Of a DNA stretch of 64,000 nucleotides, positions 10,609 through 21,627 are shown one piece after another (within the stretch, counting starts at the first letter, position 1; every line of letters begins with the position of its first letter). Source of the stretch: Platanthera guangdongensis. Lineage: Eukaryota; Streptophyta; Magnoliopsida; Asparagales; Orchidaceae. Both the position numbers and the translations under genes were made by a program. Location of the stretch: NCBI GenBank assembly GCA_039583875.1, contig CM077147.1, positions 113,518,440 through 113,582,439 of the forward strand. The letters run 5' to 3'. The notes under the pieces are model-generated. The model searched no databases, was not told the DNA's origin, and saw only the letters and a program-made list of their open reading frames with translations.

Positions 10609-12604
10609 CTAATCAGCTAATGGATTAAATGGTTTTCTAGTTTTAATAGAGTTCCTATTATAGTTATAATTTTTGTTAAGTTTTTCATGGTTCGACGAAA
10701 TGTTGTGAGTTCGTCGACCAGAGTTCGTCGAATTGGGATGAGATCGTCGATCTCTGCCCAGAGAATGAACATAGTCATTTTCTGTGCCCCACGTTCGTCG
10801 ATCTCTGCTCGACAAACCATACAAAGTTCGTCGATCGCAGTAAGATGAATAATTATAGTTAAACTCTGCGTTCAGAGTTTGTCGACTAGAGTTCGACGAA
10901 CTAGCCACATTTCGTCGATCTGAGTTCGACGAAATCTGCTGAACTTTTTTTTACCTAAGGTTTTCTGATTTCTTCTATTTTGACCTTTTGAGATAGGAAT
11001 TTGTTCTGTGGTTTGTTTGTTGGTTATTATTTCTTTCTCTTTAGCAGAAACAAATTTAATCGATGTGGATAAAATATTCTTCTTGAGAATGCGGGTCAAA
11101 CTTGATGATGCACCCAAGCCCAGCTTGCCATTTAGTATGGCATTAACAGTACTTGTAATGTCCATCAGTTTGAGGCTTCTCCCATTGAGAGATTCCTCAA
11201 GTTGTTTGGCATCACATAGCTCAGTTTTTAAAGCAATAGTTTGTTCATTAGCTAATGTGAGTTTATCTTTTAGCCTATTATTTTCAGAAATAACATTTTC
11301 TTGGTTTCCTAGTATTTCCCTAAGTGTCTTAATTTCTTTTTATGAATTTATCAAATCAATGCACATGGTTTTAAATTCAGATTTGAATGAATCAGAACTA
11401 TAATTAAAAGAAGAAAGTACCTGGTCAGCTTCAGATTCTGAAGCTTCTTCACTGTCAGATGCATCGTCATCTGACTGGCTTCTAGAGGCATCAATGGCCA
11501 TGAGGCACAGTTCTTTGGCCCTTGCCTCTTCTTCTTCTTCACTAGAGCTGGAAGATGAGGATTCATCTTCTTTTTCACTCCAGCTTTCAGCTACAAAGCC
11601 TTTCTCCATCTTTTTATCTTTGCTGGAGGAAGGCCTGCTGCTATGCTGTCTTCTAGAATCCTTTTCTCTTCTCTTCTCCTTCTTCTGATTTTTTGGACAT
11701 TCTGAGAGGAAGTGTCCAGGTTTCCTGCAGCCAAAGCAAACCACTTTTTAGTGGCGGTCTTGTAATACCTTGGCTTGTCATCCTACCTGGATGACTTTCT
11801 TTTGAAGTCTTTCTTTGTCATTTTGTAGAATATTCTGGCAAAGAGACTCATAAACTCTTCATTGATTGTTGGAGTATCTGTCTCCTCAGCAGCCTTAAAT
11901 GCAATGCTGTGTTCCTTCCTTGCTGGTGGAGATGTTCTCTGCTCAGCTACTTCTCTAGATTTGATGAGCTGCTCATAGGACTTTAGTTTTCCTAAAAGAG
12001 ATTCAGTGTAAATCTCATTTAGGCTCCTAGCCTCCTTGATGGGCCAGATCCTTGAATCACATGAGCTTGGGAAGCACATAAGGATTTTGTCATTCACCTC
12101 TGTGAGGGTGATGTCCTTATCCAATGTTTTTAGCTCATTGATGATTGAGCTCAGCCTATTGTACGTATCTGCTACTGATTCTGCTTCGTCCTTCTTGAAA
12201 TTCTCATATTGGGATATGAGATTGGATTTTCTGTCCTTTCTTTCATCTACAGATCCAGCCACCATTTGATTGAGGGAATCCCAGATGGCCTTGGCTGATG
12301 GACATTCAGCCACTGTCTAAAAAATGTAATCTAACATTGTTTGGGCCAGAATATTCATGTCTTTGGCATCAACAACTTTAGCCTTCTTCTGAGCCTCAGT
12401 CCACTCAGGAGGTGGTACTACATTATTGCTGGATGTTGCTGTAGAGGTAGAGGCAGATGGTTGAGGAGGACCTGTCACAATGGAATTGTAAATATCCTCA
12501 TCAATAGAATTCATGTATAATTTTATTCCTGCCTTCCATATGGAAAACTTATTTAGGTTACACTCTGGAGGTCTGGTGCTTGCATAGTCTTTCTTCTGTG
12601 TCAT
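10609..12604 (-). pseudogene. gag: Copia A gag
   Basis: Gag is the capsid and nucleocapsid precursor. It starts at ATG 12604 shortly after the PBS, with an N-terminal block like SIRE-type Gag (FSIWKAGIKLYMNSID) and a capsid-like helical region (AIWDSLNQM, SLLGKLKSYEQLI). One stop lies near 12315 and a frameshift between 11783 and 11744. A CX2CX4HX4C zinc knuckle (CFGCRKPGHFLSEC) lies near 11740-11700, followed by a basic then acidic Ser/Glu-rich region and a helical segment. The C-terminal linker is built from TCGACGA repeats. The second CWCC-type knuckle present in B and D is not evident here. Confidence 0.82.
10690..10935 (-). repeat. TCGACGA repeats inside gag, read as Arg-rich peptide units
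   Basis: About ten TCGTCGA/TTCGACGAA units lie in the Gag C-terminal linker. In the open frame 10908-10609 they encode repeated DRRT/DRRS/GRRT motifs (CDRRTLYG, RDRRTWGT, RDRRSHPN). The DNA motif is the same as in A's LTR and in the pol-aORF spacer. Confidence 0.7.
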
Positions 12605-12689
12605 GTTGTGAATATAAATCTAGTAGAAATAAAGATTAGATCTAACACAGGATCTTTAGTTCAAGGGTTAGCTTGTACAACCAAAGGAA

Positions 12690-12705
12690 CCTTGCTTTGA
12701 TACCA
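12690..12705 (-). other. Copia A primer-binding site
   Basis: On the minus strand TGGTATCAAAGCAAGG begins two bases after the LTR end (...CTTTCA). It is complementary to the 3' end of plant initiator-Met tRNA with one change from the common TGGTATCAGAGC. It fixes the 5' LTR boundary at 12708. Confidence 0.85.
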
Positions 12706-12728
12706 ATTGAAAGTAAGGTGTTAGATCT

Positions 12729-12767
12729 GGAATACTCTATGGGGGGGGGGGGGTGAATAGAGTATCC
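12729..12767. other. Hairpin with poly-G loop in copia A LTR
   Basis: GGAATACTCTA and TAGAGTATCC pair with one bulged base across a loop that includes 13 consecutive G (12741-12753). Related G-runs occupy the same LTR position in D (27288-27301). Confidence 0.6.
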
Positions 12768-13859
12768 TTAAAAACTTTACAACTTTTGTTGTAAATAAAA
12801 AAACTTCAGAGTTAACAATCCTAATTTAAATTAATCTACCACATGTGCTGTAGAAAATAGATTAAATATCACAGACACAGCAAACACCTAACTAGCACAA
12901 CCATAGCAAGAACAAAAATAAAGAGCAACCAAACAACACAAGAATTTATAGTGGCTCCCCAACCTGGGTACATCCACTCTTCTACCACCCTGTTAGGAAT
13001 CCACTCAGGTTTTTTATGAGGTGCCTGAGACCAATGAGCTTTTGATCAGGTGCTCAAAAAACCAAACCTCAAGTCTTTTGATCAGGTGACTTGCAACCAG
13101 GAATAACTTTTGAAGGGAGTTAAGAAACCTTTATATAGTGGGGGATGAGAGAAAGATTTTGTCTTCTCTTTCCCAAATATAACTGAGAATACTTTTATGG
13201 ATCTTGATTTTAGCAAAGAGCTCCCCCTGAGATATTGAATGGTTCAGGAAAGATGGAGCTTTGCTGCAGGTTGATAGGTCTACAAACTTGTAGCCTTAAC
13301 CAGAAAGTATCTAGGAACTTCTTGACTGATACAGTATTGGTTGTCCTTTGAAGTGTCCTGGAAAGAAGACGGAGGAAGACTCTTGATTTTGAATGTTTAT
13401 TCTTCTCCCTTCTTCAGCTTGCTGATGTTTCAAGTCTAGGGCTTATTTCTCTGTATCACTATATTCTGTATTGCTGTGTGATTGCTATGCTATTCCAGAG
13501 AACTGTGTATTATCTTCTGTGTCTAGAGAGAGAAGAATATCCTTATTCACTGTATTTTGTGATCACTTGTCTGTCCAGAAAGAAAAAGGAGATCCATTTT
13601 ATATTTTTCATATAGATTTCCTTTTGAAATTTGAATTTCTTCTGCATTCATTGCTGACGTCCTGGAGAATATTGGCATTGATTGGTTTCCCCAACTATCC
13701 CTTTGAAAAATGGCAAGCAATAATCCTGATGAAGACCGTAATCAATGTTTGCTTCTAACGGTAATATTCAGAGAATATTTTAGCATTGATTACTCAGGAA
13801 TTCTTGCAATAGAATAAGGACAGAGGGATGGAAATATCTAAGTCTGGAACTTCACAGAA

Positions 13860-14480
13860 ATCGTTGAGCAGAATTTGTCGACCTGGATTCAGAGTTCGTC
13901 GACCTGAGAAGTTAAGTTCGTCGACCAGATGATAGTTGTTCATCGACCTGAGATCCAAGATCATCGAGCTAAGGAGAGAAATGCTTTCTCTGGAACCTTA
14001 TCAACTCTGTGCATCAAGATCGTCGAGCTGAGAATGAAACTTCGTCAACTGGAGTTCAGAATTCCATGTTTCTTGGACTCTAAAATGTTTTAAGTAATAT
14101 GTCAAGAAATCGTCGAGCTGAGAAATAGTTTCTTCTAGCTGAGAACTTCTAACTGGTAGATAAGTCTTGCCAGGAATGTAGTATAAGTTCGTCGAGACGA
14201 GAAGGTGAATTCGTCGACTGGAGTATGATCCTGGACTTAGAATATTTAGTTGTTTCTGGAATAAGATGTTGAAGTAGAATACCCATAGATCGTTGACCTG
14301 AGAACTAAGTTCGTCGATTGGAGTTCAGAGGAATTCTGGACTTGAAATGTTGAAGTAGAGTGTCGATAAGTTGTCGACCTGAGTACCAAGTTCATCGAGC
14401 TCAGCTCAGAGAATTTTCTCTGAGTTCATCGAGTTGAGCACGACTTTCGTCGACATTAGTTCGACGAACGTCGAACTCAT
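13860..14480 (-). repeat. TCGTCGA / TCGACGAA array in copia A LTR
   Basis: Roughly fifteen diverged copies of GTTCGTCGACCTGAG-type units are spaced about 25-60 bp apart, some with TCGT changed to TCAT or TTGT. Many read outward as inverted pairs around TCGA. Related arrays occur at 10690-10935, 6985-7295 and 20690-20970. Confidence 0.75.
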
Positions 14481-15930
14481 TTTCCGAGTCTCTGAATTTT
14501 CTCTAAGTCTTGAGTCTTTGGCAGTCTGTTGATGGCTGGTCCATGCAGTGATGATTCTAAGGACTTTGCCTAGACTCTAAGACTCATATATGACCCTAGT
14601 TATACATGTTGTGTCAATCATCCTAACTTAGTGAACCTATCCCAAATCCAACTAGGGATCCAACACATTCTTCTCATATGGTGGATCTGTGTACCTTGCT
14701 TCTTATTGAAGTTATCTAGATAAGCAGTTAGTAAGTACAGAGACAAGATCCTCTCAAGATTAGGAACTTGTAAATCTCCTAAATTCTTTGAAAAACATCT
14801 TGCGCCCAATTTGTTTTCTTCATTGGAATAACTCTGCTCAATAAATCAAACATGTACATTGAAATTCTATCATGTGACTCTACTTTGCATAGGAGGGCCT
14901 TCCCAATGATATCAGCCAGGAACTTCCCTTTCTGATTGAAATACAACCGTTCAAGGGATCCATAGGGCTCTCTTGAATAGTCACATCAATCTAGAGCTTC
15001 TATGGTATCTTGTCTTATGATTTCCTGATGAATCTCCTCAACAATAGGAGGAAACCGTTGTGCTTTTGTTAGTCTTTTATGGTTAATTTTTACTCTAACT
15101 CGACCTATCTTACTCTTGATAGATTTTCCAAAAGGTGAAACCTTAGCATTCGAGTATAGTTCTAGCATTCCCTTCTTCAGAATCGAGCAGGGCGCGACTT
15201 TCGTCGAGCTGAGCACGACTTTCGTCGACCTGAGTTCGACGAACGTCGAACTCATTTTCTGAGTCTCTGAATTTTCTCTAAGTCTTGATTCTTTTGCAGT
15301 CTGTTGATGGTTGGTCCATGCAGTGATGATTTTAAGGATTTTGCCTACACTCTAAGACTCATATATAACCCTAGCTATACATTTTGGGTCAATCATCCTA
15401 ATTTAGTGAACCTAGCCCCAATCCAATTAGGGATCCAACACATTCTTCTCATATGGTGGATCCGTGTACCTTGCTTCTTACTGAAGTTATCTAGATCCTC
15501 TCAATATTAGGAACTTGTAAATCTCCTGAATTCTTTGAAAAACATCTTGCGCCCAGTTGGTTTTTTTCATTAGAATAACTCTGCTCATTAAATCAAACAT
15601 ATACATTGAAATTCTGTCATGTGACTCTATCTTGCATAGGAGAGCCTTCCCAATGATATCAGCCATGAACTTCCCTTTCTGATTGAAATACTTTCGTTCA
15701 TGGATCCATAGGGCTCTCCTGAATAGTCACATCAATCTAGAGCTTCTATGGTATCTTGTCTTATGATTTCCTGATGAATCTCCTCAGCAATAGGAGGAAA
15801 GCGTTGTGCTTTGGTTAGTCTTTTATGTCTAATTTTTACTCTAACTCAATCTACCTTACTCTTGATAGATTTTCCAAAAGGTAAAACCTTAGCATTTGAG
15901 TATACTTCTAGCATTCCCTTCTTCATAATC
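14431..15930 (-). repeat. Tandem duplication, unit about 775 bp (14431-15186 and 15206-15930)
   Basis: The two units match at roughly 90-95 percent by eye. Each contains a TCGACGAACG motif, the first 235 bp of copia A's LTR, the TGTTGG terminus and a piece of the adjoining aORF of B. The second unit lacks about 37 bp (present at 14716-14752). The duplication spans the A/B junction, so it arose after A inserted, if the inferred boundary is right. Confidence 0.8.
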
Positions 15931-16100
15931 ATTATTGACTTTGACAGCACAAACTCAAGGCAGACGACATCCAGCTGTCTTGACTTAATCTCTTCCAAGG
16001 CATTTTTAAACCCATGCCTTACAACTTCACTTCGTTCATACAGATAGTCTTCATCTTTGGGAGCCATTTCAGTGAGAACCTTATCGTTTGGAGTTGTCAC
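14666..16100 (-). pseudogene. Copia B accessory ORF, duplicated and truncated
   Basis: The candidate start is ATG 16100, with a second Met at 16067. The N-terminus (YERSEVVRHGFKNALEEIK, then VLPFGKSIKSKV) aligns with D (YEILRDGFNHASPEIK, then SPSQNYLRSKI). After residue 84 stops and the tandem duplication scramble the frame, but one piece at 14809-14618 keeps ERILSLYLLTAYLDNF and IHHMRRM, matching E (SILSLYLAASIPEVLN, INHMRRM). The acidic, coiled-coil and basic C-terminal parts seen in D and E are missing, as expected if A inserted here. Function unknown. Confidence 0.6.
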
Positions 16101-16169
16101 GAGAATCGGAGAGCGTGAGATGAAAATAAGGGCAAGATAGTATATGTTTTAAACCTAAACCCTTTGACA

Positions 16170-16179
16170 CATTTATATA
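16170..16179 (-). promoter_or_regulatory. TATA-like box upstream of copia B aORF
   Basis: TATATAAATG on the minus strand lies about 75-105 bp upstream of the two candidate start codons. Comparable boxes precede the aORFs of D (24089-24094) and E (59546-59551). Confidence 0.45.
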
Positions 16180-16509
16180 TGAAATTTATATAAAAATATA
16201 GATTTTTAAGCACCGCATACCTGAAGAGGTGGTCTATTTAAGGTCAAATGGCTGAGATTTAATATGAGAGAATAGAACTTAAATAACCCGTCTGAAAAAT
16301 AATGTCTTATCCCGTGAAGATAATCACAATGATAAAAATGATAAAGATGCAGCTTGTTTTGTCACACAAGACAATCAAAATGATATAGTCGATGTCTACT
16401 CAGATTATCAAAATGTTACAAGTCTTTTGTATCTCTTCCATTTACAGCCTCCTAGCTTTCCAGCTTTATCCATAATTAGAGTCCTAACACCTACTTCTAC
16501 TCCATTTCC

Positions 16510-16860
16510 TTGATATACTTAAGTCCAATACTATATTAACATTTGATTGGCCTTTGGACATCCTGCAATGCAAATTACTATACCTTAGTATCCCAATTTA
16601 ATTTGGGCCCTATCTTCTTATTAGCAATGAGTGCAAAGTCCTGAGTGAATGAATGAATTGCTGAATTATTCCTTGCTTGTGGCACTATTGAATTATACCA
16701 ACAGTCCAAGGAAAAATGGTTCACTTTGCCATAACACCAGCACTCAAGCAACTAATACCAGAATAATAACATTGCATATCAATGAAATGAATATTAAATC
16801 AAATGTAGAGGGCAAAGATCATCAAAATAATAGATAAAATAACTACATCATCTAACTAGG
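16510..16860 (-). pseudogene. gag: Copia B gag C-terminal remnant with second zinc knuckle
   Basis: On the minus strand CWCYGKVNHFSLDCW (about 16743-16698) aligns with D's CWCCGKVGHFAIDCW; one Cys is replaced by Tyr. Downstream KKIGPKLNW parallels D's KNLGPNYHW, the stretch leading to the protease. The protease motif itself is barely recognisable near 16510-16530. Nothing else coding is seen here. Confidence 0.5.
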
Positions 16861-18683
16861 TGGAGAGAGAAGCAAGTACTACAACCGAATCCGAAGTCTC
16901 ATTGGAGGTTCACGGTAAGAGTCGACGGATTGTCACTCCGCATCCTACCTCGGTTTCCAACTACATCTAAGATCCAAATAAGTGTCACTCTCCTCTGAAA
17001 TGCTTTCTTCTTCGTCTCACGACTGGGACATTTCGGTGCAATGCTCTCCTAACTTGGCTATGAAGGTAGAGCTAAAATCACCTCTCTTGTGTAAAGTCCC
17101 TCCTCCCATGAATTGGGCACAATAAATGAGAGATTTTATGCCTAGGATTGTCACCTTACAATGACACCAACTATTAGTTAGTTGCCACCACAAGACAACG
17201 ACCCTGCCCATAAGTATGATAATTCACACAACCAATGAAAGAAGAAGTAAATCCACACATCATAGTATAGATATAATAGATATCTAATCAAAAGGTCCAC
17301 ATGACATAAATAAGAGTATGAGTAATAGGGTGTATGCTCAGTACATAAATATCATAAAACATCACTCTCTCTCTCTCTCAACTAACAACGCGGAAGCTAG
17401 ACCATATGATCATCAACCTGACGATAGGTAGTAGTAGTGGTAGTGAGCGGCTCCGTCTCCTCTGATCCTTCTGTCTCAATCTCTGGCTCCACCCAGTCAA
17501 ACTTTGACAGCTTCTCCACGTGCCCCTAAAATGATGTGGCCAACGACCGTCAGTCAAACTAGACTCAGCTGCTTCATCCCCCCTCAACCCCGTAACTCCT
17601 AGGTACCGAACGAGAGGAAGAAAGCGAAGGATGAATAAAAGTAGAATGTATAAGCAGGCGCCAGTGGTAAATATAAGTAATTCTGTAGCAATTATATATC
17701 AGTATGTGTAGTAAAGAAGAGCAGCAACTAGTATAGTGTAAAAGTATAGTTAGAGGAGCTAAGTAAAATTAGTAAGTAAATCAACTACACTACCATCACA
17801 GAAGCACACCCTAACTTATATGAATGTCCATAACAACATATAAGTTAAAGTTTCCAAAATAGTAACTCATCATATAAAAGAGTGCATACTAAATTATTTG
17901 ACGAGGATCTGCAAGTGTGTATGTTATGCCTTGCTTTGCAATGTAATGTTTATTATGCAACTCACACACATGACATTGTGCATAGACCTTTCATGCATCC
18001 CCAATTTTTAGAGGTGGCCAACCTCTAAGGTACCAACTATCGTGTCTCATGGTGGTAGTGGAGCGGGTGTCTCCACTCTTAGGCAGGCTGGCACACTACC
18101 AGGCCTAGACTTCTCGTATGCCTCAAAGCTAAGAACACAACAACGGAGCCCCTGCATACTCATGCTAGGAACTACCATTATTCTATTATTGTGTGTGATA
18201 TTAGGGGACATAGTCATTCAGACCTTGGTATAAACATAATACCGGTCTTCCCAAAGGTCTACACTCCACACCAGAGTCATCATACTTCCGTCAGTGTGTC
18301 GACTGAACCAGTACCAAGTGACCCACAACATAAGAACAAACTAGGTATAATATTACCCTCCTGAGCCTCCAACTCACAGGACCAACCTGTCCTGATATGG
18401 ATCAACAACTCAAGATACCAACTCATAAGACCAACAAGCCCTATATCACTCCAACCCACACATGGGTGAGATTGCTATAACATTCCTTAATTCTATCAGA
18501 TTACGCTTTTCTATCTTTCAGATTACTTAGCGATTTATTATTAACCTTGGGCTTCTCGAGGTCTACCCTGTGAGGGGATCACAATAGTACTTGGAACTTT
18601 GATGGGATGAAGCTCATCATTAACTTTATAAAGGCACTTAGTAATGTTATACTACTCTTAACCAAACTCACTGCTAGAGTTAC
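16860..18683 (-). repeat. Degenerate F-type gypsy LTR fragment
   Basis: The reverse complement matches the distal half of the F LTR in order: the CTCTCTCTC / GCGGAAGCTAG block (17366-17398), the GGTAGTAGTAGTGG block, the paired TATAAG blocks (17800-17880), AGGACCAACCTGTCCTGA (about 18380-18400), ACCCACACATGGGTGAGA and CTTAACC near 18555. It is much more diverged than F itself. D's LTR interrupts it at 18684. The left limit is approximate. No gene is seen in this stretch. Confidence 0.7.
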
Positions 18684-18929
18684 TGAAAGTTATTTAATTC
18701 AAGGTTAGCTAATCACCTAGAGGAGGGGTGAATAGGTCTTTGAATTTCTCTTAATTCTTTTATTGTTTTCAAGTTGTTCTAGCTAGAGCTTGCCTTTAAA
18801 TCCTGCAATAACAAAGAAAAGCAAACACACAGTAAACACAAGGATTTATAGTGGTTCCCCAATTGGGTACATCCACTTTACCTCCCACCTATCCAACTAA
18901 TTTGTTGGACTCGACACAAACTCCTTCAC

Positions 18930-19470
18930 TATGCCCCTCAGAACTTACACCTCAGGCTCTTAGCCTTATACACAGATTCTTCACAGAATCCAACTCAGAA
19001 CCACAAGGGTTCATACCTTAGAGCTCTGTAGAACTCCTACAACTCAGTGATCCACTGATCACCTACCTCAGCCTTATTTCTAAGGCCTACACTCAGGCTT
19101 TTCAGCACTACAGCTTCAGGTACACAACCCTACTCTCATAGTGCTGCAGCACTCCTACAACTTAGTACCCCAACGAGGTACCTACATCTCAGCCTTCTCT
19201 AAGGCCTAAAACTCAGTGACACACTTGTCACCTATAGCTCAGTGACTCTCCAGTCACCTACCTCAGGAACAGGGCCCTACACTCAGGCTGGGATGACAGC
19301 CCTACCTAAGATCGACACTTGGATCCTACCACAGAGAGAAACACTCTCCTACCTCAGGCACTTAAGCTCTACAGCTCAGATCCTCACTTGGATCCTACCT
19401 CAGTGCCCCAACAAGGCACCTACCTCAGTGACAAATTTATCACCTAGCTCAGGCACAAAGTACGCTATAC
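18930..19470. repeat. Short dispersed repeats (CCTACCTCAG units) in D LTR
   Basis: Units such as CACCTACCTCAGTGxC and GATCCTACCTCAG recur about every 25-40 bp. The same low-complexity pattern is present in the 5' LTR copy (27530-28010) and in reverse complement in E's LTR (29400-29640). Confidence 0.6.
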
Positions 19471-20164
19471 ACAGATTCAGATCCATTGAATCATACAGGA
19501 ACTTAATAAAAATTGTTTAAGAAAAAAAACAACTGACTTAGAGAAGTAACTCTGAGTCAACTTTACAGGACTAAGCAGATATCAGTCCAGCCCACTTGCT
19601 GTAAAAGGAATCAGTCTTCTTCTACAGCACATAATTTTTGCTGCACAGATGAGTAGCTACCAGCTAGATAAAAAGATGAATCAGCTACTCTGTTCCGATG
19701 AGAACACACTTGCTGAACTTTGAAGTGCTTCAGCTATCTTTCTTTGCCTTCAGGCTAACTTGGCTTGACTTTAGATTTCAAGCTTGATGGGAAGAAAAAT
19801 GTCCAGTTGCCTCTTTCAATTTCTCTTTCAAAATTTTCTGTATTTGATCCTTGTGTATTCATTAACCTAATATCTTTACACTTTCCTTTTTATATGTATT
19901 GATTTGAATCAATGACACAATAGAATGTGGGCCCACCAAAGATTGGTGAGCGCCATCTCCATCAGAAAGGGACAAAACATCTTTCAGCGCTGCAGCAACT
20001 TTCCCGTAATGGCTTCCTGTAATTTTGACTTTGATGACGCCAGTAGTGGTCATCCACATCTGGATGTAGTACATTTTCCAGAATTCCATCAAGCGTTGAG
20101 TGATGTTAAGACATTCAACACCATCAGCCTTGCCTCTCAGCACTTCTGGACTTAGAAATTTCAT

Positions 20165-20660
20165 TGACTTTATCTCAGCGGTTTTGTCTCGGTGGTCTCA
20201 GCGGTTTTTCATTATTAGCTGTGAAATGCTTTTAACTTAGCGCTTTCTTCTTCTTAACTGAGACAAGTTTCTGTCTCATCGGTCTTCACATCTGTCTCAG
20301 CAGTTTCTTGTTTTTAACTGTCTCAGCGCTTCCTTCTTCATTAGAAGCGTTGAGTGAACCTGCTTCACTCAATGCTTCTGGACATAGAAAAAATCGAGCT
20401 AGTTTTGTCTCAGCTATTTACCTCTTAACTATCCCAACACTTCCTGCTTTATTAGAAGCGTTGAGTGAATTTGCTTCACTCAATGCTTCTAGACTTAAAG
20501 AAATCCAACCAGTTTTATCTCTGCTGTCTCAGCAGTCTCAACACTATCTTCTTAGCTGCCTCGGCTGTCTCGGCAGTCTAACGCTATCTTCTCAGCTGTC
20601 ACAACTATCTCAGAAGTCTCAACGCCTTCTTCTCAGCGGTCTCAGCACTTTTTCCTTAGA
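20165..20660. repeat. CTCAGCGGTTT / CAACGCTT repeats in D LTR
   Basis: Repeats of GTCTCAGCGGT, TTCTTCTCAGC and GAAGCGTTGAGTGAA occur, including a nearly duplicated stretch (20340-20400 and 20455-20510). They are internal LTR tandem-type repeats with no coding sign. Confidence 0.6.
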
Positions 20661-20689
20661 CATATTTTCGGGCTTTAGCTGCGTTCAAC

Positions 20690-20970
20690 GATCTGTGGGC
20701 TGAGTTTGACGAACTTTAATCTTCTCAGCGGTCTCAATGCTTTTTGTCTTAATTGATTTTTCTGGCTTTATCTTAACAAGTGTTGAGCTGAGTTCGACGA
20801 TTTGTAAGCCGAAATTGATGAATTGCAAGCTGAGCTCGACAAACTTCAAGCTGAGCTCGACGAAATTTGAAACATGAACTCTTGTGCTTTTCCCATGGAA
20901 TGTTGAGTTGATCTCGACGACCAGCGTGTTGAGCTCGACGAACTTCGAGCAGAGCTCGATGAAATATGAT
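20690..20970 (-). repeat. TCGACGA array in D LTR
   Basis: Around ten GAGCTCGACGAA-type motifs are spaced about 25-30 bp apart in the upstream part of the LTR. The motif family is the same as in A's LTR. It lies where LTR enhancers usually lie. Confidence 0.7.
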
Positions 20971-21120
20971 TTTACTACCAAACTCATTTTCTTCACCTGT
21001 CCAATCATGGACTATCTGCATGCATGAACTAAAACACACATCAAATACAATATGCTCCTTAGCATGATTGGTGATGCCCCTTCAAATCCTGAGGAACATT
21101 GTAGGGCACAATTCCCAACA

Positions 21121-21136
21121 ATCTCCCCCTATTTGA
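21121..21136 (-). other. Copia D polypurine tract
   Basis: CTCCCCCTATTTG on plus reads as a purine tract (AAATAGGGGGAG) directly before the LTR start on the minus strand. A second copy (CTCCCCCTAG) at about 21240 could be another plus-strand priming site. Confidence 0.65.
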
Positions 21137-21627
21137 AGAAGGCAGAACACACAACCATGCTAAGGTGAAACAACACAAGAAATATCATGATAGGTCAAAG
21201 AAACATTATCATGACAATTCGTCATCCCAAAATAGGAAAACTCCCCCTAGATAATATGTCTTAACATTATGATTGACAGATCAATGGTACAGGTTAATTA
21301 ACAATTATTATAATGTGATGGTATGATTAACAACACAAGCTTTATTAATCATTATCAAGGTAAACATTATGATCAAGATGAACCTAATCATTAACTTAGC
21401 TAACAATAGAAGCATACTTGTGATTACAGGATTTTTATTAATGAATAACATATTTATCAATCACCGATATACACTGAGAGTTGCATTTTATATTTATCAC
21501 CTCAATATGGTCATGACCAAAACATATTAATTTCATTGATAAAGATTTGACATTTTTACACTGTTGATGATCATTACAAGACATAAATCAGACTGAATAA
21601 AAGAAACTTAAGTCTTGCAGTCTTTTA
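21137..21627. other. Copia D 3' untranslated spacer
   Basis: This is an AT-rich stretch between the aORF stop and the purine tract. I see no open frame of note. It contains an extra GGGGGAG tract (minus) near 21240. Confidence 0.5.

Larger units (their letters stand above)
5347..14665 (-). mobile_element. Copia A: Ty1/copia retrotransposon with accessory ORF, 3' end cut by Gy1
   Basis: Reading on the minus strand from high to low coordinates: 5' LTR (14665 to 12708), PBS, gag, protease, integrase, RT, RNase H, spacer, accessory ORF. The order protease-integrase-RT-RNase H is diagnostic for Ty1/copia, and an extra ORF after pol recalls the SIRE/Maximus lineage. Gy1 interrupts the accessory ORF at 5346/5347; the rest and the 3' LTR lie beyond the left edge. 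The right end (…CCAACA at 14665) is inferred from the TGTTGG start shared with the LTRs of D and E. Confidence 0.85.
12708..14665 (-). repeat. Copia A 5' LTR (about 1.96 kb)
   Basis: The 3' end (TGAAAG on plus = CTTTCA) abuts the PBS. The 5' end is taken as TGTTGGATCCC at 14665 because D and E LTRs also begin TGTTGG. Near the PBS end it shares the CCACTATAAA / GTGGCTCCCCAA segment with D and E. It contains a poly-G hairpin, a CTCCCCCTGAG tract near 13220 and a long TCGACGA array. No gene is seen in it. Confidence 0.75.
14666..16860 (-). mobile_element. Copia B: pol-less relic with gag end and aORF
   Basis: On the minus strand a CWCY-type zinc-knuckle segment (16743-16698) is followed within about 600 bp by an aORF start. 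Integrase, RT and RNase H are absent in between. The left end is cut by A's LTR, and the right end merges with an F-type LTR fragment. D has the same gag-aORF architecture. Confidence 0.6.
18684..21120 (-). repeat. Copia D 3' LTR (about 2.44 kb)
   Basis: On the minus strand it starts TGTTGGGAATTGTGCC at 21120, directly after a purine tract, and ends CTTTCA at 18684. Its first kilobase on the plus strand matches the partial 5' LTR at 27251-28283. Inside are a TCGACGA array, repeated CTCAGCGGT/CAGCACTT units (20165-20660) and repeats of CCTACCTCAGxxCT (18930-19460). No gene is seen. Confidence 0.9.

Noticed and set aside
12708..14665. LTR shared in tandem between copia A and B (B's 3' LTR)
   Set aside because: B's aORF ends in mid-protein at the LTR start, lacking the C-terminal parts found in D and E. 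Insertion of A into B explains this better. The aORF homology may run a few residues past the boundary, so this is not fully excluded.
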